A stretch of DNA of 64,000 bases, taken from Sporobolomyces roseus. Lineage: Eukaryota; Basidiomycota; Microbotryomycetes; Sporidiobolales; Sporidiobolaceae. Every line of letters starts with the position of its first letter. The first letter of the stretch is position 1. Below the pieces are notes generated by a model. That model did not search any database, was not told the origin of the DNA, and saw only the letters and a program-made list of their open reading frames with translations. Of the stretch, positions 55,944 through 64,000 are shown piece after piece. The stretch covers positions 1,364,001 to 1,428,000 of the forward strand of contig JADILM010000002.1 in assembly GCA_016617785.1 (NCBI GenBank), read 5' to 3'. The translations under genes were made by a program, and so were the position numbers.

Positions 55944-58561
55944 CTACAGAGGTTTCGTCACTTCACCTAATCCCTCCACCGCTGCTTGTTCACTCGATTC
56001 CTTTCCTGCCTTTCCTCCAAGTTCCTGTTCCAACGGCGGCACGTCCGCATCGAGATCCGTCTTCGCTTTGACCTCGTCGTCGAACTTGACTTCCGTAGCT
56101 TTCTGCATCGGCGATTCGTACAAACGAGTGTCGCTCGATCCTCCTTCGGGCGACGTTCCGAGCGAGTTGAAAGGATCGGAAGTAGGAGTAAGGGAGTTGC
56201 CCGGGGTGAGAGGAGGCGGGTTGGTCGAATAGCGTGCAAGGAGAGCTTGTTGCTGTTCGAATTCTTTTCGTAGTGCGAGGAGTTCCTGTGGGACGTAGAA
56301 GCAGAAGGGATCAGTTCGAGTCGGCGAACAAAGGAATGCGTTCCTTTCACGTCACTCACCTTTTCGAAGCGACGAGAGAAGACTTCCACTACGAGAACGA
56401 AATAAAGAAGACTCGTCAATCTCCATTCTCCAAGTTTATGAGAATGCAGACTTACTGTAGAAAGAAGCGCCGTTCCAGACACTGACCGCGAACAAGAACA
56501 AGAGGTAGACGTCGGACCAGAACTTCGAATCGTACAATACGAGAACTGGTGGAAGTAAAGTGACGATAGTATAGATCGCTTGACCTCCCTGTGTCCACTC
56601 AAGGCCAACACTCAATCACTCGATGCAAGAAGTGTGAAGCGAGAAGGGGGACGCACCATGAACGCAGCCTCTTTGTAACCCTCCGGAACTTTCGCCGCTA
56701 TTTTCCCAATCAATCGTTTCTTATCGTTCACCATGAAGGTGAAACTCGTTGCTCGACCTTCTTTGATCTTGTTCGCTCGGAGTTGAATGACGAAATGATA
56801 GTACGCGATTTGCCAGAATGCATCTGAATTGACGAATCACGAATTAGCTGAGGCTGAGGAGCGAGAAGCAAGGGGAGAAGAGCGACGTACAAACTGTCAT
56901 ACAGATAAACATGGCGTTCCAGCTGTTGAGATGAGGAAGTTCGCGCATGGCAGGATACCGTCGAAGCGCTTCTTCTTTCGGGAAGTAATGACTACAGACA
57001 GCAAGGGAAAGTCAGCATGAGCTCGACAACGATGCTAACAGAAGCGAGAGCTCACCGAATGACGGTGAAGACGAAAGGAGGGAAGATGTGAATCGCAAGC
57101 GAAATGACCTTGTCGAGGGAATGGAAAACGAGCGAGTTGCGCCATGTTGCGATCGCCCTAGTGACATCTCGAGGTCAGAACACATCTAAAGGAGTGCATT
57201 GTTAGATACGCACGATCCGAGACTACCGAGAGTCAATCCATAACAAGCTTGGAACAGGAAAGTCGAACCGGGGAAAACGAAGAGCTGCAAGTCACCTCGA
57301 CCCGTCAGTCCCATTAAGCTTCCTCGACTGAAAAGAGCGGCAACTTACATATAGTACAGTAAGAAGATTGACAAAGTAGCACAAGTCGAACAAGAAACTG
57401 CGATATCAAAGCAGAATCAGTTTTCGTCTCGTTTCGAATGATAAAGAAATCGGATAGTGCTCACTAATGATATGATTTACGTTTGTAAGTGTAGATACGA
57501 TAAGGGGTATAAGCGAGCATCTGGATCCCGTAGTAATTGGGCAGCCAGGTCGGTTGGAAACCGAGGAGGAGTGCTGAAACGAGAACGTTCATCACTCCAC
57601 AGAGGAAGGAAATCTGCACATCAAGTTACCATCAACACTCTGAACCTTCGGATCGAGTATGGAATCGACAGAAACGTACCTTGTCTCGTAAGCGGACAGT
57701 TTTCCTGTGAAAGAGCGATTTCGCAACAACGTTAGTTTCGTCTTCCATTCGCGACTCCAACACCGCGATATTCAGAAGTTGTACTCACTCTTCTTCCCAT
57801 TTGACGACCAGCTTCGACATGTTTCCCCTCATCCTTTCTCTCACCTCTCTATATTTCCTCTCGAGCCTCTCCCTTTCCTTCTGACTCAATCCAGCAAACT
57901 CTCCCCTCGGTCCCAATGATCCATTAGGTGTGCCCGTCCCCGTTCCACCCCTCGAATTGCCTACTACAGGCAAGTCATTGAACGCAGCCGGCAGTTTGAA
58001 TTCCCTCCCTTTCTGTTTCGCATCGTCCAACAATTTATCCGCTTTCGTCTTCCATGATACCGATTTCCTTCTGAGTGGTCTCGTCCAGAGGTCCAAGTGA
58101 GCGTCTACTACGTTGATAAAGTCGAGTAAACTGAAGGCTGAGAAAGGATCTTCTTCACTGATTTCGAACCTCGACGTGGAGGATGAAGTACCGTTCGAAT
58201 CTGTTGATGTACGGGACAAAGTAGGTCGGGAGTAGACTGGTGAAGGTGGATCTGCTGGAATGAGAGAGGGAGAGGGAGGAAGTGATTCGAGTGATGTAGG
58301 ATTCCCAGAAGCGACTGAGCGACGTCGGATACCTTCTGGCGGTAGATCAGGTGAAGGCGGGGTAGCTGATAATGTAGCCATAGCGTTTGAAGCGTTTCGG
58401 GATGAAGAGCGAGAGTGAGAGCTCGAGATTTCTTCTGAACGATGACGGCGCAAGGGGGAGTCATGCAGAGTTTTTTGGAGAGACCTTTTCAAAAGGTCTA
58501 GAACCTGTGGAGTTTTTTGACTTTTTCTGTAACGCTGTTGAGCACTTCTACTCACCTCCAT
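55944..58561 (-). CDS. GPC1: Glycerophosphocholine acyltransferase (DUF2838 family)
   Basis: A multi-pass endomembrane enzyme that acylates glycerophosphocholine to lyso-PC, letting cells remake phosphatidylcholine after deacylation. The N-terminal 200 residues are Ser/Pro-rich and variable. The family core follows: LLDFINVVDAHLDLWTRP, KISFLCGVMNVLVSALLLG, LPNYYGIQMLAYTPYRIYTYKRKSYHYFLFDLCYFVN (a hallmark of the family), TLGSLGWAIATWRNSLVFHS, DKVISLAIHIFPPFVFTVIRHYFP, WQIAYYHFVIQL, and GQAIYTIVTLLPPVL. About eight membrane segments are expected. The C-terminus EGLGEVTKPL ends at TAG 55944-55946. The start at 58561 (MEVSRSAQQRYRKS) is uncertain, because GTGAGT after the second codon could be a donor. 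Confidence 0.93.
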
Positions 58562-58646
58562 AGGCTTGTAGAGTACTCTATATAGCTCCTCAGCCTGTCA
58601 GCTCGACTTCAGCGGGAGAGGGCGTCGAGGGAGATTTGTCGATTTC

Positions 58647-59225
58647 TTGCAAGGGACGTCTCCCTCTCACTCTTCACTCCTCGTCAATAAGATCAGCTCT
58701 CGATACCACCAATCTACTTTCAGCTCTTTCAGAACATCGTCCGGCGAGTCCTGCGCTCGCTTCGATCACTACACGACTCTCCTAGTTTCGAAACCACAAG
58801 ACCTCAATACAGCTCTCGACATCTTCGCTAGACCTCCGGCGAGCCTCTCAGTACAGTCTTCAGAACATTGGATACCGCTGGTGAGCTTCTGGGTGATCAT
58901 TCCGGATGAATGGGGGATCCTTGCTTCTCCTCTCTCTCCAGTTTCAGCTGTAGAGCCTGCCTACTCCTTCGGATGGATACGAGGTTTATCTGTACTTGAC
59001 AATATACAAGTCTTCACTAGTCCTGTGCCCTTTAAACTGCTCTCAGCGAGTGATGCTGTTCAACCGGTTCTCTTCTCCTCGAAAAATCCGATCTCTCTTC
59101 CTGGGGCAGATACAGCGTTTCCTCTTATTTTTGAGTCCATCGTACAGTATTACAGAGATGCTAGGCATCGAAAGGAGCTCTCAAAACGGGTTGATGATCC
59201 GTCAATATTCAGTGAAATTCACTGA
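58647..59225 (+). CDS. Doubtful ORF without clear ATG
   Basis: An open frame of about 190 codons begins without an ATG (the first codon of the stretch is TTG) and ends at TGA 59223-59225. Part of the reading (FWVIIPDEWGILASPLSPVSAVEPAYSF) looks protein-like, but I know no relative. If real, it needs an upstream exon close to, or overlapping, the GPC1 5' end. It may equally be chance openness in an unconstrained spacer. Confidence 0.22.
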   Translation: MQGTSPSHSSLLVNKISSRYHQSTFSSFRTSSGESCARFDHYTTLLVSKPQDLNTALDIFARPPASLSVQSSEHWIPLVSFWVIIPDEWGILASPLSPVSAVEPAYSFGWIRGLSVLDNIQVFTSPVPFKLLSASDAVQPVLFSSKNPISLPGADTAFPLIFESIVQYYRDARHRKELSKRVDDPSIFSEIH

Positions 59226-59532
59226 TGTTTGAAACAACGCGAGATTGGTGAGGCGACGACTCCCCCTTGGACGGCGCACAAGATTCAAACTTCGCAACTC
59301 TCACTATTCTGCGCCCGAATAGTCACTAGATCATCTTGCGTTACTCTCATGCCTACTGAGCTCAAAGAAGGATGCAAATTCGAGAGAGATGGTTCGAATT
59401 TTCGCGAGTCCGACGAAACCTTTCGCAACCTTTTCTTTCGCTCTCCTCGGAACAGTTAAAAACGAAAGTACTACTGTATTGCTAAACACTGACTAGAGAG
59501 CCCCAAAACAACCACCACGACCGAGGGTAACC

Positions 59533-61594
59533 CTAGAGATGACTCTTGACCCCCTGGTTCTTCATCAATTGCTCTTGCTTCTTGATCATCCTCTCGTGTC
59601 TAGCCCTAATCTCATCAACTCGCTTCAACTCCATCTTACCCAAGTTGGCAATGTGAGTCTCGTCCGGACCGTCGGCGTATCGAAGAGTTCGAACTCCGGC
59701 CCACATCGCTGCGAGAGGTGTATCCTCTGTTGAAACGGAAGAAGTAGAGCGTCAGCGATACTCGTCGAAAGAGCCAGAAGGAAGAAGACGTACGGCAGAT
59801 ACCCTCTGCACCGTGCAGTTGCATAGAACGATCAATGATTTTACCGACGACATTGGGTACGATAATCTGAAGTCAATCGCAATCATCAGCATCTTCTTAG
59901 AAGGTAGCAGTCTTGCAGAGTGAGCTCACCTTCGACATTCCAATTTCCTTCATAGCTCCCTTGGCTCGCTCAGGGTGAATATCAATCATCAATGCCGCAC
60001 CAAGAACGAGTAATCGAGCCTGATCCAATTCGATCCTCGAGTCCGAGAGATCCTTGACGACGGTTCCATGTTGGTACAAGACTTTGCCGAAGGTGGTCTT
60101 GTTGACATCGGTAGCACGGATCAACGCGAGATCGAGAGCTCGGGAAGCGATTCCGAGGGAACGCATGCTAGAAAACGAAGAAGTGAATCAATACGAGGTA
60201 TCGATGAGTGAAGTGGAAGATAGTGAAGGCTCACCAGTGGTGGATTCGTCCGGGACCGAGACGACCTTGAATAATCTCGAATCCTTTACCCCAACCGAGA
60301 ACCAAGTTCTCCTTGGGAACTCGAACGTTGTCGTAGATCACCTCGTAGTGACCTTCGGGAGCGTCGTCGTATCCGAACTGTTCGTTGAACACACCAGATC
60401 AGTACCTAGAAGATCTGAACGAGAGGAAGACGGATGAACTTACGACTTGCATGGGTCGAACTAGCTTGACTCCAGGGGTGTTGCTGGGAACGATGACGAT
60501 AGATTGTTGGTTGTACTTGGAAGCAGAAGTATCTCTGTCATCGGGAAAACACTCTGTTTAGTTCGCGAACTCGAACCAATCTAACGATCAAGGAAATGCT
60601 CACGATTTTCCGAGAACGAGATGAAGAGCGTTACGAGGATCACCAGCACCCGAGATCCACCACTTGTGACCATTGATGACTATTTCGTCGGTTTTGGGGT
60701 CGAGCTTGATCGAAGTACGAATGTTGGTGGCGTCGGAAGAAGCGATACCCTTTTCAGTCATGGCGAATGAGGATCGAGTCTTTCCCTCGAGGAGAGGCTT
60801 GAGCCATTTCTCTTGTTGAGCAGGGTTACCGTAACGAGCAAGAACCTCTGTTGTATCGAGAGGAAGAGATGGAGAGGCGGGAGGAGACGAAGAGAGGAAG
60901 TTGACGAAAATTGTTAGCACAGGTTTCGCAGGAACGGAGACCGCATCGACGACGATGACCTTGAGTGCTTTACGTCGTCGACGTCGATAGTAGGCGAAGG
61001 AGACCAAAGGAAGAGTGACTAACCCATGTTACCAGTGTCGGGAGCGGAAGCATTGCAAGCTTCGGGAGCAACTCTGATAGCTCTTCCCATGATCTCGGCG
61101 CAAACAGCGTACTCCAAGTTCGACATGAATCCACCTTGAGCGGCGTAGTGATCCTTCGATAACCAGATGTTCCATAGTCCCAATTGCTTCGCACGAGCTT
61201 TGAGTTGTTCGATCACTTGAGGGTAAGACTTCCATCGCTTCGCAGGGTCGGTCGAGATTTGAGCGTGGAAAAGAGCTTCGGCGGGAAGGCACTCTTCCTA
61301 TTGATCGAGAAGAGAAGAGAGGAGTGAGTTTCCTCGAACAGGTGGGGGCAACAAAAAGAGATAGTCTACGAACCTCGACGAAAGTGATGAGGGTTTTGAG
61401 GGTTTCGTTGGCACGCTTAGAGAACTTGTCTCCGACGAGGTTCCATGCACTATCGATCAGAGAAAGATATAAAAGTTGTTAGCAAAGAGGTGGGGATCGG
61501 AAGAGAAGGGAAGAAGAGGAGAGGAAGAGGAACAGAGGAGAGCTCACGATTGACCAATGTAGGCGACAACGGGGTGAGTAGTATCCATGACCAT
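59533..61594 (-). CDS. Acyl-CoA dehydrogenase (ACAD10/11-like) with C-terminal SHL
   Basis: An FAD acyl-CoA dehydrogenase, about 435 residues over about ten exons. [16 protein letters not shown] starts the helical N-domain, with [17 protein letters not shown] and [17 protein letters not shown]. The middle domain has [25 protein letters not shown] (flavin-contact loop), [15 protein letters not shown], and [22 protein letters not shown]. The C-domain has [54 protein letters not shown] and NLGKMEL. Order and motifs match the ACAD10/11 group of vertebrates and fungi. The last three residues, SHL, fit a type-1 peroxisomal signal. The stop TAG is at 59533-59535. It is divergent from ATG10. Confidence 0.93.
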
Positions 61595-61603
61595 GATTGT
61601 AGA

Positions 61604-62733
61604 ATGAGAGAGGGTGAAGTGTGGAGGAGGGAAGGAGAGGAGGGAAGGGGAGGAAGGAGAGGGACACGGAAACGACTTTTCGGTTCGGGACAGCGAAAAG
61701 AGCGGACTCAAAAGAGCGTCTCCTCAATTCTTACCAACCCACCCATTCCGGCTCAGTCTTTGATCCATTCTACCGGATCCTAACCCACTTTGCACACTCT
61801 GGCTCTCACCCTCACTCAAGCCGAAGCAGAACGCGCCTTCTTCAAGTTACTCGAATCTACTCGCACCTCGTCAATCTCACCTCCCTCACCTCAACTCGGA
61901 CAAAACTCCGAAAGTGGTCAGGACGCGACAAATGCTATAGATAATACACGAGTGCGGCCGGACAAGCTGGGCAAGGGGCAATGGTCATGGAAACTTGAAC
62001 AAACTTCGAAAGTGCGTGGTAGTCCCTTGCCTTCACTCTGCAATCTGGAGGTGCCAATCTCGACTTGCCCTTATTCCAATAGTACGCTCCAGAGATAGGT
62101 CACTTCCGCCGCGAACCTTTGCTACGCTTCTTCCGGCCGAAACTCGCTTCGCACGAGGAATTCTCCCTCGACTCAGCTCACGAACGACATCAGCTAGACG
62201 AAGATGAAGACGACAGCATCTTGATTGATACTGCAAACAGAAGGGAAGCTTGCAAGGTGCATCTATCGATCTGTTGGAGTCCATCGTGGCAAGTACCGGT
62301 ACTTTGGTTCGATGCTTTCAGCACCTGTACGTCCCTCGATCGTCACATCTAGCACCTCGACTGACGATCATATCCATCGTTAGCTGGATCGCCCCTAACT
62401 CTCGAAGAGCTCGTGTCTTCGACAATCTTCCAACATTCGACCAGGAATCCTTCGTATCCTTTTACGACACTCCTCGAGACTGTCGAGCCACTATCGCATC
62501 GATCAGATGGCGACATTCTACCTTTCATCTCACAAGGGGAACATCCAGCGACTGGTAGACCAAGTTGGTTTCTTCATCCTTGCGAAACAGAACGATTCGT
62601 CGACGAGATCTTCCGAGCGACGAGTATCGACGCGTCTCAGACTGCTAGTACGGAGGAACATGATATATGGACAAATAGGTGGATCGAGATTTGGCTGATG
62701 GTTGTAGGGAACGTCGTAGACTTGCGCGAATAA
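61604..62733 (+). CDS. ATG10: Autophagy E2-like enzyme Atg10
   Basis: The E2-like enzyme that conjugates Atg12 to Atg5. A tiny first exon (ATG AGA GAG G, 61604-61613) is the only upstream start that fits in frame with exon 2 at 61821, which opens EAERAFFKLLEST. WSWKLEQTSK is joined to YAPEIGHFRREPLLRFFRPK. CKVHLSICWSPSWQVPVLWFDAF gives the typical beta strands (VPVLWF). After a short intron comes GSPLTLEELVSS, then QGEHPATGRPSWFLHPCETE, where the Cys of HPC is the expected catalytic residue. The end MVVGNVVDLRE has TAA at 62731-62733. The 5' end is the weak part; the body is confident. It is divergent from the acyl-CoA dehydrogenase, with start codons only 9 bp apart if exon 1 is right. Confidence 0.82.
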
Positions 62734-62957
62734 GACGAATGCTTTATCCTTTGCATTGCCTCGTTTCTTGACGCGTTTCATGTAGCCCATACGAGAGTCT
62801 GGCAGAGTGAGAGACTGAGGAAGCGGCAGAGCGAGAAGATGAGAGCCTTGTGCTGTCGATCTTTGCGAAATCTCGGGAGACTTGCGAGACCTTTGTTCTT
62901 TTCCAACCTAACCTCTCTTCCTCAAGACTTGATGCTAGCTCGGGATTCGACCTCTCA

Positions 62958-64000
62958 ATGAGTACACTAGCTACTCACCATCCTACACACGCTGCCGGTT
63001 TCTCTACTTCCTCGCAATCTTCTCCTTCTTCCCCTTCTTTCCCTCATCACCAGCGTCCATCATCCACTGGGACCGCCTTCCACCTCAATTTACGACCTGG
63101 AACATCGTCCGGTACGATCTCAAGTCCGACATTACCTCCTCCTACCGATTCATCTGGATTAGACTATGCAACTCTCCCTTCTTGGTCTGATCAGCATGTA
63201 GCGACCTGGATCTCTCACTCTCTACCGACTCTCTCAAGCGCATACGCAGATGTATTCGCACAGAATGATATAAGGGGAAACGTGTTATTGGAGGTGGATC
63301 AAACGGCGTTGAAGGAAATGGGAGTCAGGAGCGTCGGAGATAGGGTCAAGATTTGTGTCGCAGTGAGAGCGTTACGTGGGAAATACATTGCTGCGATCGG
63401 AGGAGGTATCAATGGAGGTGGGAACAGGGTCAGCGTGTTACTCAGTCGATTCACCCATTCGAGGCCATCAAGTCCACTAGGACAAAATTCAATCACGCTC
63501 TCACCTCCCGGTTCTACCATTCTCTCGACTCCCCCAGGCTCGGCGATGACAGTCAACCTTCCTGCTACCGCACAAGGTGTAGCGCCCCTCGTAGACTCTC
63601 GTCCAGGTTCCGGTTCTTACTCGGCTCGAAACATTTCTGTCGGAAATCGCATTCCTCCTCCTCTGCACCTCGCCCAATCGAACGTTACTTCTCCACTCGC
63701 CCCGACCCAGCTCCAACAAGCGCACTACAACAACACAGTCTCCCCTCCTTCGCGAACTACGAGTCCTCGAACTGGTCAATTCACTACCTCGTCCTCTTCC
63801 TCCTCCGCTTCTTCTGCCCCTTCCTCTTCTACCGCGCCAACATCCAATTCATCACGTCAGAATTCCACACTTCCGCCAGCTCTCCCTCCGCCAAACTCTC
63901 GAATCCCCGCCCCTCCGTCAAACTCGAGGGATTGGCTCGGCGAGATTCCTGGTTACAAACACTCGAATTCGAACGCATCCTCCTCGAACAACTCCTCAAA
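62958..64000 (+). CDS. SAM-domain protein, probable MAPKKK (Ste11/Byr2-like) N-terminus, cut by window edge
   Basis: One open exon running off the right end, over 340 residues. MSTLATHHPTHAAGF leads through a Ser/Pro-rich region to a SAM domain at about residues 75-140: WSDQHVATWISHSLPTL, DVFAQNDIRGNVLLEVD, ALKEMGVRSVGDRVKICVAVRAL. An LKEMGVxxVGDR pattern with NDIxGxxLL is typical of SAM domains in Ste11/Byr2/Ubc4 MAPKKKs and the adaptor Ste50. The rest is Ser/Pro/Asn-rich, with proline clusters (LPPALPPPN). The kinase domain would lie beyond the window and is not seen, so MAPKKK is an inference from the domain and its position. Confidence 0.8.
   Translation, partial: MSTLATHHPTHAAGFSTSSQSSPSSPSFPHHQRPSSTGTAFHLNLRPGTSSGTISSPTLPPPTDSSGLDYATLPSWSDQHVATWISHSLPTLSSAYADVFAQNDIRGNVLLEVDQTALKEMGVRSVGDRVKICVAVRALRGKYIAAIGGGINGGGNRVSVLLSRFTHSRPSSPLGQNSITLSPPGSTILSTPPGSAMTVNLPATAQGVAPLVDSRPGSGSYSARNISVGNRIPPPLHLAQSNVTSPLAPTQLQQAHYNNTVSPPSRTTSPRTGQFTTSSSSSSASSAPSSSTAPTSNSSRQNSTLPPALPPPNSRIPAPPSNSRDWLGEIPGYKHSNSNASSSNNSS

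Noticed and set aside
58510..58561. GTGAGT after the second codon of GPC1 as a true donor
   Set aside because: The nearest acceptor would make an intron of about 30 nt, below the local minimum. The uninterrupted frame is kept, with the start marked uncertain.

Overview
This window is nuclear DNA of a fungus, most likely a basidiomycete yeast. The genes are dense and lie on both strands. Nearly all are split by many short introns (about 50-120 nt, GT-AG, with two clear GC-AG cases). The proteins are fungal: a WOPR/Gti1-Pac2 regulator, GPC1, a PMP3 pair, a con-10-like protein, SPO12, SKI3 and ATG10. Codon use favours TCG, CGA and GAT-TCG-rich strings. I cannot name the genus from sequence alone. 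I see no rRNA, tRNA, CRISPR or intact transposon gene.

Layout, left to right: the 3' part of GCV2 (+); a chromodomain protein (-); a WOPR transcription factor (+) behind a 1.4-kb non-coding leader/promoter; DUG1-type Cys-Gly dipeptidase (-); RIF1 (-); a YMR226C-like SDR (-) divergent from COQ5 (+); dynamitin (-); and a doubtful ORF. The one accessory-looking stretch follows at about 23.05-27.04 kb. It has two 840-bp inverted arms around a 1.6-kb loop, and the loop contains two 420-bp tandem repeats and a GA tract. The right arm is the 3' end of a Dal5-type MFS transporter gene (-). That gene is divergent from a gamma-glutamyltransferase family gene (+). Next come a small fungal membrane protein (+), SKI3 (+), a Ras-type GTPase (-), two tandem PMP3 genes (-), a 2-hydroxyacid dehydrogenase (-), SPO12 (+), RPL38 (-), an F-box/LRR-like protein (+), a large TPR protein (-), a con-10/KGG stress protein (-), GPC1 (-), a doubtful ORF (+), a peroxisomal-type acyl-CoA dehydrogenase (-), ATG10 (+), and the start of a SAM-domain protein that is probably a MAPKKK (+), cut by the window edge.

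The genes are mostly unrelated housekeeping genes, as expected in fungi. Three links stand out. First, the gamma-glutamyltransferase, the divergent Dal5-family transporter and the Cys-Gly dipeptidase could act in turn in glutathione/cysteine turnover. Second, the chromodomain protein and RIF1 both act on chromatin. Third, the 3.3-kb inverted repeat would fold into a long hairpin if transcription read through the transporter gene. All exon joins were made by eye from reading frame and splice signals, so gene spans are firmer than individual exon edges.
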